From: Oceanimonas sp. GK1
Lineage (GTDB): Bacteria; Pseudomonadota; Gammaproteobacteria; Enterobacterales; Aeromonadaceae
Length of the DNA: 64,000 bases
Direction: 5' to 3'
Assembly (NCBI RefSeq): GCF_000243075.1
Contig: NC_016745.1
Coordinates: forward strand, 3,055,001-3,119,000
The notes below the pieces were generated by a model. That model searched no databases, was not told the DNA's origin, and was given only the letters and a program-made list of their open reading frames with translations. The translations under genes were made by a program, and so were the position numbers. Numbering within the stretch: the first letter of the stretch is position 1; each line of letters starts with the position of its first letter. This document shows, piece after piece, positions 8,102 through 16,523 of this stretch.

Positions 8102-8983
8102 TCAGTCTATGAATCCGTGGCTGGCAAACACCAGCATGCCGTCGCGCTCGGCCACCCGTCCCTTCAGCACCGGCTGCTCGCCGGCCCGGGCCACCACTTC
8201 GGGCAACAGGTTGATGGGCAGCACCTCCCCTTCCTGCAGTTCCCTGAGCCGCCAGAGGGGCAGATCAAAGGTGGCCAGCGGTACACTCAGCCGGGTGCAC
8301 AGCCGGGGCAGGCTGGCGTTCAGGGTCTGGCCCAGCGCCGCCTGCATGGCGGGCATGGCCTCTTCGGACGAGGGCGGCTGCAACCGAGGCAAGGCCAGCA
8401 CCCAGTCCAGGCTTTGCTCCGCCAGCCGGACCTGGAATGCAATCCGGGTCTCGGTGGTGAAATCGGGGTTGGCCGGCAACAGTCGTCCGGCGCCCGGCAC
8501 GGCTTCTGGCAATATCCGTGCCACCACATCGCCGGCCAGCATGGTCAGCAGGCCGGCACCCAGCCGGCGTTCGGTCTCGGACAAGGGCCGCCGCGGGCCG
8601 CGACCTTGTTGCGGCTGGCCGCCAAAGGTCATTTCCGCCAGCCGGTAGAGGGTGTCATGGTCGATATGCAGGGCGGCAGAAGGCTGCCAGCGGCCGTCCC
8701 ACTGGTGATCCATGGCGAAATACAGGCTGTCCCCGGTCTCTGGAGCAGAGTCCTGCAGCCGGCAGGACAGGCCGACTTCGCTGCGATACAGCATGGCCTC
8801 CAGCCGACGGCGCCAACCGTCCCGGCACGCTTCCAGGGCCGGCACCAGCCGTTCACGCTGTTGCTCCCGGGGCGTTTCCCGGTGAAAAAAGTCATAAGGA
8901 GGAAACGCCGCTTCCTCCGCCGGGTGGACTTTTCCGCTGGTACTGCCCGCCAGCCCGGGTCCGGTGTGCCGCTTGTTGTTCAC
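8102..8983 (-). CDS. fliM: Flagellar motor switch protein FliM, lateral type (GTG start)
   Basis: First gene of the export/switch operon. The frame is open far upstream, but the only good start is GTG at 8983-8981, preceded by GGAGG nine bases upstream; this gives 293 residues (VNNKRHTGPGL...). The sequence is a divergent FliM with a middle CheC-like region and a C-terminal SpoA domain (LPRLCTRLSVPLATFDLPLW ... LKGRVAERDGMLVFASHGF). The usual N-terminal CheY-binding segment is not evident, which is common in lateral-type FliM, so chemotactic switching by phospho-CheY may be weak or different. A sigma-54 promoter lies about 95 bases upstream. Confidence 0.83.
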   Translation of the reverse strand: MNNKRHTGPGLAGSTSGKVHPAEEAAFPPYDFFHRETPREQQRERLVPALEACRDGWRRRLEAMLYRSEVGLSCRLQDSAPETGDSLYFAMDHQWDGRWQPSAALHIDHDTLYRLAEMTFGGQPQQGRGPRRPLSETERRLGAGLLTMLAGDVVARILPEAVPGAGRLLPANPDFTTETRIAFQVRLAEQSLDWVLALPRLQPPSSEEAMPAMQAALGQTLNASLPRLCTRLSVPLATFDLPLWRLRELQEGEVLPINLLPEVVARAGEQPVLKGRVAERDGMLVFASHGFID

Positions 8984-9076
8984 TGCCTGCTTCCTCCACG
9001 GCGGCTGAGGCCGCCTGCCTTGCTGCCCGGGCGCCGGAAGGCCATTGCCCGGAATTGCGGTAATGGCGGCACGTTC

Positions 9077-9092
9077 TGCAATTACCGTTCCA
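9077..9092 (-). promoter_or_regulatory. Sigma-54 promoter of the fliM-flhA operon
   Basis: On the minus strand TGGAACGGTAATTGCA matches the -24/-12 consensus TGGCACG-N4-TTGCA with one mismatch and exact GG-N10-GC spacing. The predicted start is near 9065, leaving a leader of about 80 bases before the fliM GTG. This fits activation by LafK, encoded downstream. Confidence 0.75.
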
Positions 9093-9172
9093 GCCCGCCC
9101 GGCCACCGCCATATGAAGTGTCATCATGGCTGCGGTATCATGGCGCTCCCATTCATGGAACAGGCTTATTTT

Positions 9173-10303
9173 ATGCTTTCGGTATTCTGGCAGTTCTTCA
9201 TGCTGGGCTGGGTCAGCTTTGGCGGGCCGGCCGCCCATATCGGGTATTTTCAGCGCCATTTCGTGCAGAAACTGGGCTGGCTGCCGCAAGACCGCTTTGC
9301 CGCCACCCTGGCCCTGTGCCAGTTTCTGCCGGGCCCCGCCTCCAGCCAGCTCGGCTTTGCCATCGGGTATCAGCGCGCCGGCCTGGGCGGGGCCATCGCC
9401 GCCTTTCTCGGCTTTACCCTGCCCTCCTTCGCGCTGATGCTGGCCCTGGCACTGCTGGGCCAGCACTATGCCGACTCGCCGGTCACCTCGGCGGTAGTCA
9501 GCGGCCTGAAACTGTTTGCCCTGGTGGTGGTGGCCGATGCGGTGCTGACCATGGCCGGTCAGTTCTGCCGCCAGCGGCTGCCGCTCACCCTGGCGGTGGG
9601 TACCGCCGCCGGGCTGTGGCTGTGGCCGGGGCTGGCGGCCCAGTTTGTGGCGCTGCTGGCGGCGGCCGTCGTCGGCGCTCTCTGGCTGCGCCGTGACAGC
9701 GGTGAGCCAGGACGCTCTCCTGCCGTCAACTGGCCGTTTTTGCTGTTGTTTGCCGGCCTGTTTCTGCTGCTGCCGGTACTGGCCCGGGATGGCTCGGCGC
9801 GCCTGTTTGCCGACTTTTACCAGGCCGGCAGCCTGGTGTTTGGTGGCGGCCACGTGGTACTGCCGCTGCTGCAGAATCTGCTGGCGGATTCGCTTTCCAG
9901 TGAAGCCTTTCTTACCGGCTATGCCGCCGCCCAGGCCATGCCCGGCCCCATGTTCACCCTGGCCACCTTTCTCGGCGCCGAGCTGCTGCCGCAAAGCCCG
10001 CTGCTGGGGGCTCTCATCGCCACCTTCGGGGTGTTTTTACCGGGCTTTTTGCTGTTGCTGGCGTTGCTGAACGGCTGGCAGTCGCTGGCGGCCAACCCGC
10101 GCATGGCGGGGGCCATTGCCGGGGTGAATGCGTCCGTGGTGGGATTGTTGCTGGCGGCCCTGTATCAGCCGGTGTTTGTGGCCAGTGTCACCGGCGCGCC
10201 GGCCCTGGCCGCGGCGGCGCTGGGGCTGCTGGCGCTGCGGGTATTCCGCTGCCCGCTGCTGGTGCTGATCCCGGCCTTTATGCTGCTGGGGGTGTGGTTG
10301 TAA
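9173..10303 (+). CDS. chrA: Chromate transporter ChrA
   Basis: An inner-membrane exporter of the CHR family, long two-domain type. The N-terminal half begins FWQFFMLGWVSFGGPAAHIGYF and has CQFLPGPASSQLG. The second half repeats the pattern with LVFGGGHVVLPLLQ and AQAMPGPMFTLATFLG, the expected internal duplication. The chosen ATG (9173) has GGAACAGG upstream; in-frame ATGs at 9155 and 9140 would add 6 or 11 residues. It is divergent from fliM. Natural chromate efflux is known for the family; the true substrate here could be another oxyanion. Confidence 0.88.
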   Translation: MLSVFWQFFMLGWVSFGGPAAHIGYFQRHFVQKLGWLPQDRFAATLALCQFLPGPASSQLGFAIGYQRAGLGGAIAAFLGFTLPSFALMLALALLGQHYADSPVTSAVVSGLKLFALVVVADAVLTMAGQFCRQRLPLTLAVGTAAGLWLWPGLAAQFVALLAAAVVGALWLRRDSGEPGRSPAVNWPFLLLFAGLFLLLPVLARDGSARLFADFYQAGSLVFGGGHVVLPLLQNLLADSLSSEAFLTGYAAAQAMPGPMFTLATFLGAELLPQSPLLGALIATFGVFLPGFLLLLALLNGWQSLAANPRMAGAIAGVNASVVGLLLAALYQPVFVASVTGAPALAAAALGLLALRVFRCPLLVLIPAFMLLGVWL

Positions 10304-10310
10304 GTGCAAG

Positions 10311-10334
10311 GGGATTAGGGATTAGGGATTAGGG
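10311..10334 (+). repeat. Heptanucleotide G-run repeat (GGGATTA x3 + GGG)
   Basis: Three perfect copies of GGGATTA followed by GGG give four evenly spaced G-triplets, a potential G-quadruplex, just after the chrA stop. A second seven-base repeat of similar design occurs at 22696-22723. Confidence 0.8.
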
Positions 10335-10372
10335 CGAGTCTACAAACAGATGGTGCCGGCCTCTATAAAGGA

Positions 10373-10525
10373 GGCCGAAGGTGGCCGCTTCGCGACCGAT
10401 CAAATGCCATGGCCGAAAAGTTGCTCCTGCATTTTCGGCATTCCCGCCATCCATGGCGGTCAGATGCATTTGTCGAGCGCCCCAGGGAGGGGCTTGAAGC
10501 GTGTCGCGAAGTGGTTCCTTTGGCC
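10373..10525. other. Multibranched structured intergenic element
   Basis: The segment folds on itself with nested complementarity. GGCCGAAGG near 10373 pairs with CCTTTGGCC ending at 10525. CCGCTTCGCGAC (10385-10396) pairs with GTCGCGAAGTGG (10503-10514). CAAATGC (10401-10407) pairs with GCATTTG (10466-10472). Inside are hairpins GCCGAAAA/TTTTCGGC (10412-10419 with 10432-10439), CCGCCAT/ATGGCGG (10444-10450 with 10453-10459) and GCCCC/GGGGC (10479-10483 with 10489-10493). No coding frame with a recognisable product is present. It could be a miniature repeat element or a structured RNA. Confidence 0.55.
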
Positions 10526-10558
10526 GACGTTTTCTCGTACCTACAGACGATTAAGAAC

Positions 10559-11740
10559 TTAAAACGCTACCTTAACCGCGGCGGCGGCGCGGCGGGCCTT
10601 GTCCCGGGCGTCGTCGATGCTGTCACCTAACGCCAATGCCACACCCATGCGGCGGCGGCCGTGAATTTCCGGCTTGCCGAACAGGCGCAGATCCGTGTCG
10701 GGCTCGGCCAGGGCTTCGGTGAGGTTGCCAAAGGTGGTTTGGGTGGAGCTGCCTTCCGGCAGGATCACCGCCGAGGCCGCCGGGCCGTACTGGCGAAGGG
10801 CGGGGATGGGCAGGCCGAGAATGGCCCGGGCGTGCAGGGCGAACTCCGACAGGTTCTGGGAGATAAGCGTCACCATGCCGGTGTCGTGAGGCCGGGGCGA
10901 CACTTCACTGAACAGTACTTCGTCACCGCGAACAAAGAGCTCCACGCCAAACAGGCCGCGGCCGCCGAGGGCGGTCGTGACTTTTTCCGCCACCGCCTGG
11001 GCCGCCGCCAGCGCCGCCGGACTCATGGCCTGGGGCTGCCAGGACTCCCGGTAGTCGCCGTCCACCTGAATATGACCGATAGGGGCGCAGAAGCCGGTGC
11101 CACCCGCATGGCGCACGGTAAGCAGGGTAATTTCGTAGTCAAACTCGACAAAGCCTTCCACTATCACCCGGCCACCGCCGGCGCGGCCGCCTTCCTGGGC
11201 GTAGTGCCAGGCGGCGTCGATGTCGGCCTCGGTTTTCACCGTGCTCTGGCCCTTGCCCGAGGAGCTCATCACCGGCTTGACCACACAGGGCAGACCAATC
11301 TCGGACACGGCGGCGCGGAATTCGTCCTGAGTGCCGGCAAAGCGGTAAGGGGACGTGGCGAGATTCAGCGCTTCCGCCGCCAGCCGGCGAATGCCTTCCC
11401 GGTTCATGGTGAGCTGGGTGGCCCGGGCGGTGGGCACCACGGTAAAGCCTTCCCGCTCCAGCTCGCCAAGAGTATCGGTGGCGATGGCCTCGATTTCGGG
11501 CACGATCAGGTGCGGCCGCTCTTTTTCGATGACCTCGCGCAGGGCGGCGCCATCGAGCATGGAAATCACGTGGGAGCGGTGCGCCACCTGCATGGCCGGC
11601 GAGTGGGCATAGCGGTCTACCACTATCACTTCCACGCCCAGGCGCTGCAGCTCAATCACCACTTCCTTGCCCAGCTCACCGCCGCCGCACAGCAAAACCC
11701 GGGTGGCAGTGGCCGAGAGGGGGGTACCCAGAGTTGTCAT
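10559..11740 (-). CDS. purT: Formate-dependent GAR transformylase PurT
   Basis: An ATP-grasp enzyme that makes formylglycinamide ribonucleotide from glycinamide ribonucleotide, formate and ATP in purine synthesis. The start MTTLGTPLS gives 393 residues, the usual size, with AGGA upstream. Visible family features are the N-terminal [13 protein letters not shown] nucleotide fold, the ATP-grasp stretch [18 protein letters not shown], and the late block [16 protein letters not shown]. It appears to be transcribed alone. Confidence 0.96.
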   Translation of the reverse strand: MTTLGTPLSATATRVLLCGGGELGKEVVIELQRLGVEVIVVDRYAHSPAMQVAHRSHVISMLDGAALREVIEKERPHLIVPEIEAIATDTLGELEREGFTVVPTARATQLTMNREGIRRLAAEALNLATSPYRFAGTQDEFRAAVSEIGLPCVVKPVMSSSGKGQSTVKTEADIDAAWHYAQEGGRAGGGRVIVEGFVEFDYEITLLTVRHAGGTGFCAPIGHIQVDGDYRESWQPQAMSPAALAAAQAVAEKVTTALGGRGLFGVELFVRGDEVLFSEVSPRPHDTGMVTLISQNLSEFALHARAILGLPIPALRQYGPAASAVILPEGSSTQTTFGNLTEALAEPDTDLRLFGKPEIHGRRRMGVALALGDSIDDARDKARRAAAAVKVAF

Positions 11741-11828
11741 AACGGAATCCTGTTTTGTGAGAAAGCGCACATTGTAGCAACTCGGGTCCATTAAGTGACC
11801 CCGCATGAGCGGGGCCAAACTTAACAAG

Positions 11829-11888
11829 ATGCCGGCTCGAAGGCCGGCATGACGGCATTTTTACGTCATACCGGGCTTGACCCGGTAT
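11829..11888. repeat. Pair of REP-like palindromes
   Basis: Two palindromic units stand side by side: ATGCCGGC/GCCGGCAT (11829-11836 with 11843-11850) and ATACCGGG/CCCGGTAT (11868-11875 with 11881-11888, loop CTTGA). Each has TGAC or GTCA next to it. The same two-unit design in opposite order occurs at 22777-22850. They lie between copA and purT. Confidence 0.65.
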
Positions 11889-11893
11889 CTGGC

Positions 11894-14350
11894 TTAACCC
11901 GCCGGTGAAAAGCGCTTCAGCCGCAGGGCATTGCTCACCACAAACACGCTGGACAGCGCCATGGCACCGGCGGCCAGCATGGGCGACAGCAGCACCCCAA
12001 ACGCCGGGTACAGCACGCCGGCGGCCACCGGAATCAGGCCCACGTTGTAGGCAAAGGCCCAGAACAGGTTCTGGCGAATGTTACGCAGGGTGGCATGGCT
12101 GATGGCCAGCGCCTGGGGCACGGCGCGCAGATCCCCGCGCATCAGCACCACCTGTGCCGCCTCAATGGCGATGTCGGTGCCGGTGCCGATGGCCAAGCCC
12201 ACGTCCGCGGCGGCCAGTGCCGGGGCGTCGTTGATACCGTCCCCCACAAAGGCCACGGTGCCGTGCTGCTTGCGCAAATGTTCCAGCGCCTCGACCTTAC
12301 CGTCGGGCATCACCTCGGCTTCCACCGCATCAATGCCCAGTTGCCGGGCAATGGCGTCGGCGGTGCCCTGGTTGTCACCGGTGATCATGGCCACTTTCAG
12401 CCCCTGCTCATGCAGGGCGGCAATGGCGTCGGGCGTGCCTTCTTTCACCCGGTCGGCTACGGCCAGAATGGCAACGGCCCGGCCGTCGATGGCGGCATAA
12501 AGCGGGGTTTTACCCTCGCTGGCCAACCGGGCGGCGGTGTCGGCAAAGTCTGACAGATCCATCTTCAGGGACTTGAGGTAACGGTCCGCCCCCACCTCAA
12601 CCCGCACACCGTCTACCTTTGCCTGCACGCCCATGCCGGTGACGGTATCAAACTCGCTCACCTCGGGCAGCTTGAGGTTGCGCTCTTTCGCCGCCGCCAG
12701 CAGGGCCTCGGCAATGGGATGCTCGGAGCGCTGCTCCACCGCGGCAATGCGCGCCAGTACGCTGTCCTTGTCCACGCCGTCAAGGGTCTCCAGGTCGGTC
12801 AGCTCGGGTTTGCCCTCGGTCAGGGTGCCAGTCTTGTCAAAGGCGACAACCCTGACGCCGCGCAGGCTTTGCAGCGCCTCGCCCCGGCGAAACAGCACCC
12901 CCAGCTCGGCGGCCCGGCCGGTGCCCACCATGATGGACGTAGGCGTGGCCAGCCCCATGGCGCAGGGGCAGGCGATGATCAGCACTGCCACGCCGTTGAC
13001 CAGGGCAAAACTGAGCGCCGGCTCTGGCCCCAGCCACCACCAGAGTGCAAAGGTCAGCAGCGCCAGGCTGATCACCACCGGCACAAAGACGGCGGTAACC
13101 TTATCCACCAGCGCCTGTATCGGCAGCTTGGCCCCCTGGGCCTGCTCCACCATGCGAATGATCTGCGAAAGCCTTGTCTGTTTGCCCACTCGGGTGACTT
13201 CAATGAGCAGCGAGCCCTTGTTGTTGACAGTGCCGCCGGTCACCTCGCTGCCCTGGCTTTTTTCTACCGGATCCGGCTCGCCGGTAAGCATGGACTCGTC
13301 CACCCAGGAACTGCCTTCCATCACGGTGCCGTCCACCGGAATACGCTCCCCCGGGCGCACCCGCACAGGGTCCCTGACCCTGACCCGCTCGAGGGGTACC
13401 TCTTCGGTATTGCCGTCCCGCTCTACCCGGGCGGTGGGCGCCTGCAGGCTGAGCAGTTTCTGAATGGCCTCGCCGGTGCGGCCCTTGGCCCGGGCCTCGA
13501 GAAAACGCCCCAGCAGGATCAGGGTGACGATCACCGCCGCCGCCTCGAAATACACCTGCCGGCTGCCTTCCGGCAGCCAGTGACCGGCAAAGGTGGCCAC
13601 GGTGGAATAGCCCCAGGCGGCCAGGCCGCCCAGGGCCACCAGGGAGTTCATCTCGGGCTCGCCCCGCAGCAGGGCCGGCAGCCCTTTTTTCAGAAACAAC
13701 AGCCCCGGGCCGAACAGCACCAGGGTGGCCAGCACAAACTGAAGCTGCCAGTTCAGGGACTGCCCCAGGGTGCGTTCAATCCAGTGGTGCATGCCAGGCA
13801 CAAAGTGGGATCCCATTTCCAGTACAAACACCGGCAGGGTCAGTACCGCCGCCATCATTAAGGCGTGCTTCAGGGACTGCTGCTCCCGCTCGCGGCCGTC
13901 CTGCTCATCGGCGTTGGACGCGTCCTCGGCAGCCTCGGCACTGAAGCCGGCTTTTTCCACCGCCGCCACCAGTGCACTCATGTCCTGACTGCCGGACAGC
14001 AATTCCACATAGGCCCGGCCGGCGGCCAGGTTGACAGTGGCCGACAGCACCCCCGGCAGCCGGCCCAGCACCTTCTCCACCCGGCCGGTGCAGGACGCGC
14101 AGCTCATGCCGCCAATCACCAGCTCCACCCGCTCCACCGGGCACTGGTAGCCGGCCTGTTCCACCGCCGCCACCAGCTCGCCCGCGGCCGTATCCTGGTC
14201 GAGCGTCAGCTCGGCGCTGTTGGACGCCAGGTTCACGCTGGCCGAACGCACCCCCGGCACCGCATTCAGGCTTTTTTCTACCCGGGACACGCAGGACGCG
14301 CAGCTCATGCCCGCAATGGACAGACGAAGTTTCGCTGTTTGGGTCGTCAT
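11894..14350 (-). CDS. copA: Copper-exporting P1B-type ATPase CopA
   Basis: Exports Cu(I) from the cytoplasm at the cost of ATP. The 818-residue protein has two N-terminal metal-binding domains (GMSCASC at 14-20 and 81-87), the actuator TGE at 357-359, the membrane metal site CPC at 461-463, the phosphorylated aspartate in DKTGT at 505-509, and a hinge GDGIND near the C-terminus. All catalytic motifs are intact. copZ lies directly upstream, and the pair sits behind a MerR-family promoter. Confidence 0.96.
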   Translation of the reverse strand: MTTQTAKLRLSIAGMSCASCVSRVEKSLNAVPGVRSASVNLASNSAELTLDQDTAAGELVAAVEQAGYQCPVERVELVIGGMSCASCTGRVEKVLGRLPGVLSATVNLAAGRAYVELLSGSQDMSALVAAVEKAGFSAEAAEDASNADEQDGREREQQSLKHALMMAAVLTLPVFVLEMGSHFVPGMHHWIERTLGQSLNWQLQFVLATLVLFGPGLLFLKKGLPALLRGEPEMNSLVALGGLAAWGYSTVATFAGHWLPEGSRQVYFEAAAVIVTLILLGRFLEARAKGRTGEAIQKLLSLQAPTARVERDGNTEEVPLERVRVRDPVRVRPGERIPVDGTVMEGSSWVDESMLTGEPDPVEKSQGSEVTGGTVNNKGSLLIEVTRVGKQTRLSQIIRMVEQAQGAKLPIQALVDKVTAVFVPVVISLALLTFALWWWLGPEPALSFALVNGVAVLIIACPCAMGLATPTSIMVGTGRAAELGVLFRRGEALQSLRGVRVVAFDKTGTLTEGKPELTDLETLDGVDKDSVLARIAAVEQRSEHPIAEALLAAAKERNLKLPEVSEFDTVTGMGVQAKVDGVRVEVGADRYLKSLKMDLSDFADTAARLASEGKTPLYAAIDGRAVAILAVADRVKEGTPDAIAALHEQGLKVAMITGDNQGTADAIARQLGIDAVEAEVMPDGKVEALEHLRKQHGTVAFVGDGINDAPALAAADVGLAIGTGTDIAIEAAQVVLMRGDLRAVPQALAISHATLRNIRQNLFWAFAYNVGLIPVAAGVLYPAFGVLLSPMLAAGAMALSSVFVVSNALRLKRFSPAG

Positions 14351-14363
14351 GGCCGCCTCCCTG

Positions 14364-14555
14364 TTACTCGCAGTCGTAGCCGGCGTCGCTCAGGGCCTCG
14401 ATTATGGCGTCACGAGGCAGGCTGGAACTGATGCTCACCTTGTGAGTGGCCAGTTCAAAGTTCAGCTCGCAGTCCGGATCCAGCTCGGTCAGAATGCCGG
14501 AAATCACGCCCACACAGTGGCCACAGGTCATCTCGGGAACGGTCAGGGTAATCAT
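14364..14555 (-). CDS. copZ: Copper chaperone CopZ-like protein
   Basis: A 63-residue single heavy-metal-associated domain, beginning [20 protein letters not shown], with the metal site MTCGHC at 9-14. Such proteins hand Cu(I) to the N-terminal domains of CopA. It lies 13 bases upstream of copA in the same direction, with a ribosome-binding site GAGG before the ATG. The middle His in CGHC and the short length are normal for the family. Confidence 0.9.
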   Translation of the reverse strand: MITLTVPEMTCGHCVGVISGILTELDPDCELNFELATHKVSISSSLPRDAIIEALSDAGYDCE

Positions 14556-14590
14556 GGTGGTTTCCTCAATCAGTGTGATGGTCAGTGCCC

Positions 14591-14621
14591 AGTATTGGGG
14601 TTACCGCCACGGTAAGGTCAA
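14591..14621 (-). promoter_or_regulatory. MerR-family (CueR-type) promoter of copZ-copA
   Basis: On the minus strand the -35 hexamer TTGACC (14616-14621) and the -10 AATACT (14591-14596) are separated by exactly 19 bases, the long spacer used by MerR-type activators. The spacer contains the perfect dyad TTACCG-TGG-CGGTAA. CueR is the likely regulator, but no cueR gene is adjacent. Confidence 0.75.
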
Positions 14622-14661
14622 CCACTTTATTGCGCGGTGCAGATATCGGGGAAAACCGCCT

Positions 14662-15054
14662 TCAGGCGTCTCCGGCCAGCCGGCGCTGAAGCAGATCGAC
14701 GCCATCGGTCCCGTTGGTGTTCTTGGAGAAGTAGACCTCGGCCTCGAAGCCCGGATCGGCTGCACCGCCGGACGCTTGCTTTGTCATCCGCTCCCGTAAA
14801 CGGTCCACACCATCGGTTCCGTTGCTGCCGCCATTGAGAAACACTCGGGCAGGAACACATTGTGGTGCGCCACTGCCGATGTCGCCGGCGCGGCGCGCGG
14901 CCAGTTTCGCCTGGTGCAGGTCGACGCCGTCGGTGCCCATATTGGCGGTGCTCAGGCAGACGCGGGCCGGGGTTTTGGCATCCAGTGCCAAGGCGGCCTG
15001 GGGCAGCATCAGGGTGGTGGTCAGGGCAATCATCAGGGTGCTGAACTTACGCAT
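14662..15054 (-). CDS. Unrecognised secreted protein with three GTDGVD repeats
   Basis: I do not recognise this 130-residue protein. It has a signal peptide (about residues 1-23, LMIALTTTLMLPQAALA). The mature part is three imperfect units of 36-39 residues at about 30-52, 69-91 and 105-127. Each unit has a short strand-like piece (ARVCL, ARVFL, AEVYF), the motif GTDGVD (40-45, 79-84, 115-120; preceded by Met or Asn), and a charged helix. NGTDGVD resembles a calcium-type D/N-x-D-G-x-D loop, but that is only suggestive. Cysteines are at 33 and 66. A cop-box-like palindrome lies 80 bases upstream and copZA lies downstream, which suggests a copper-responsive periplasmic role. Confidence 0.8.
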   Translation of the reverse strand: MRKFSTLMIALTTTLMLPQAALALDAKTPARVCLSTANMGTDGVDLHQAKLAARRAGDIGSGAPQCVPARVFLNGGSNGTDGVDRLRERMTKQASGGAADPGFEAEVYFSKNTNGTDGVDLLQRRLAGDA

Positions 15055-15134
15055 TGTGTTTCCTCTCAGGATGAGTGGGCTTGGTCAATGGCGAAAGCAT
15101 AACAAGGGGGCACTGACGAAAGGCTGACATCCCC

Positions 15135-15150
15135 ATGACATTACTGTCAT
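15135..15150. promoter_or_regulatory. CopR/CusR-type box upstream of the repeat protein
   Basis: ATGACATTACTGTCAT is a perfect six-base inverted repeat with a four-base centre. It fits both the Pseudomonas cop box TGACA-N4-TGTNAT and the core of the E. coli CusR box. It lies about 80 bases before the start of the gene at 14662-15054, a normal activator position. Confidence 0.6.
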
Positions 15151-15164
15151 CTGGAGCCGGCAAT

Positions 15165-15189
15165 AAAAAAGGCGGGCACCAGGCCCGCC
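15165..15189 (-). terminator. Terminator after gabT
   Basis: On the minus strand GGCGGGC and GCCCGCC pair around a five-base loop and are followed by six T residues. It lies 31 bases beyond the gabT stop. Confidence 0.9.
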
Positions 15190-15219
15190 AAATGATTTGA
15201 CATCGACGTATCTACCGGC

Positions 15220-16500
15220 TCAAACGAGCTCGGCCAGCACCTGCTCAAGCAGATCCAGACCTTCACTGACCACTTCCAGCGGTGAGGTCAGGGCGGGCAG
15301 GAAGCGAATGACGTTGCCGCGTACACCGCAAGACAACAAAATCACGCCCTTCTCGATACCCTTGGCCACCACGGCCTTGGTCAGTTCAGGGTTGGGCTGA
15401 TCCACATCCCCATTGTGCACCAGCTCCATCGCCACCATGGCGCCCAGGTTGCGCACCTGGCCGATATGGTGAGGATACTTGGCCTGCAGCTCGGACAGGC
15501 GTTTGTTCATCAGCTCGCCCAGGGCCAAGGCCTTGTCGCACAGCTGCTCTTCTTCAATGATGTTCAGCACTTCCAGGCCGGCGGCGCAGGCCAGCGGGAA
15601 GGCAGCGTAGGTGCCACCCAGGCCGCCCGGGTTGGCGGCGTCCATGATGTCCGCCTTGCCCACCACGGCAGACAGCGGGAAACCGCCGGCAATGCCCTTG
15701 GCCATGGTCATCAGATCCGGCTCGATGCCGGCGTACTCGGTGGCAAACAGTCGGCCGGTACGGGCAAAACCGGTCTGGATTTCGTCGCAAATCAGCACGA
15801 TGCCGTGCTGATCGCAGAGGGCACGCAGCTTTTGCAGGAAAGACGGCGGCGCCGGGTAGAAACCACCCTCGCCCTGTACCGGCTCGATGATCAGCGCCGC
15901 CACCCGGCCCGGCTCGATATCGCAGTGGAACAGCTCGTCCAGGGCCTTGAGGGACTGGGCCTCGGTCACACCGTGGTAGGCGTTCGGGTACGGCAGGTGA
16001 TAGATCTCGCCCGGGAAGGGACCAAAGCCGGCCTTGTAGGGGGCAACCTTGCCGGTCAGGCCCATGGCCAGGTTGGTGCGGCCGTGAAAACCGCCGTTAA
16101 AGGCGATCACGCCGCTGCGCTTGGTGTGGGCGCGGGCAATTTTCACCGCGTTTTCCACCGCCTCGGCACCGGTGGTAACGAAAATGGCCTTTTTCGGGCT
16201 GTTTCCCGGTGCCAGCTTGACCAGTCGCTCGGCCAGTGCCACCGCACTTTCGTAAGGGGTGACCATGGCGCAGGTGTGGCTGAAGCGCTGCAGCTGCTCG
16301 CTCACCGCGGCCACAATGCGCGGGTGGCTGTGACCGGTGTTGACCACGGCGATGCCGGCGGCGAAGTCGATAAAGCGGTTGCCTTCCACGTCCCAGATTT
16401 CATTGTTCTTGGCGTGATCCACGTATACCGGCGCCATGTTGCCCATGCCGCGGGCAAAGACGGCGTCCTTGCGCTGCTGAAGTTGCTGGTTCTTGCTCAT
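15220..16500 (-). CDS. gabT: 4-Aminobutyrate aminotransferase GabT
   Basis: A PLP enzyme that moves the amino group of GABA to 2-oxoglutarate, giving succinate semialdehyde. With the start MSKNQQLQQRKDAVFARG it has 426 residues, as in E. coli GabT. The PLP lysine is K268 in MAKGIAGGFP, the same position as in E. coli, and the DEIQTGFARTG block precedes it. An AGGAG-type site lies before the ATG. It is 23 bases downstream of gabD and ends at a strong terminator, so gabD-gabT is a two-gene operon. Confidence 0.95.
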   Translation of the reverse strand: MSKNQQLQQRKDAVFARGMGNMAPVYVDHAKNNEIWDVEGNRFIDFAAGIAVVNTGHSHPRIVAAVSEQLQRFSHTCAMVTPYESAVALAERLVKLAPGNSPKKAIFVTTGAEAVENAVKIARAHTKRSGVIAFNGGFHGRTNLAMGLTGKVAPYKAGFGPFPGEIYHLPYPNAYHGVTEAQSLKALDELFHCDIEPGRVAALIIEPVQGEGGFYPAPPSFLQKLRALCDQHGIVLICDEIQTGFARTGRLFATEYAGIEPDLMTMAKGIAGGFPLSAVVGKADIMDAANPGGLGGTYAAFPLACAAGLEVLNIIEEEQLCDKALALGELMNKRLSELQAKYPHHIGQVRNLGAMVAMELVHNGDVDQPNPELTKAVVAKGIEKGVILLSCGVRGNVIRFLPALTSPLEVVSEGLDLLEQVLAELV

Positions 16501-16523
16501 GATAAGTCTCCTTTGGTCGCGGC

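Noticed and set aside
8117-9139. Upstream extension of the chrA frame to 728 residues
   Set aside because: This part is antisense to fliM; CHR similarity starts only at about 9173.
8984-9994. Upstream extension of the fliM frame to a 630-residue protein
   Set aside because: The extension overlaps the chrA gene and its promoter region, has no FliM similarity, and the GTG at 8983 has a strong ribosome-binding site.
10311-10334. The tandem heptads as a CRISPR array
   Set aside because: Units are seven bases without spacers; no cas genes are present.
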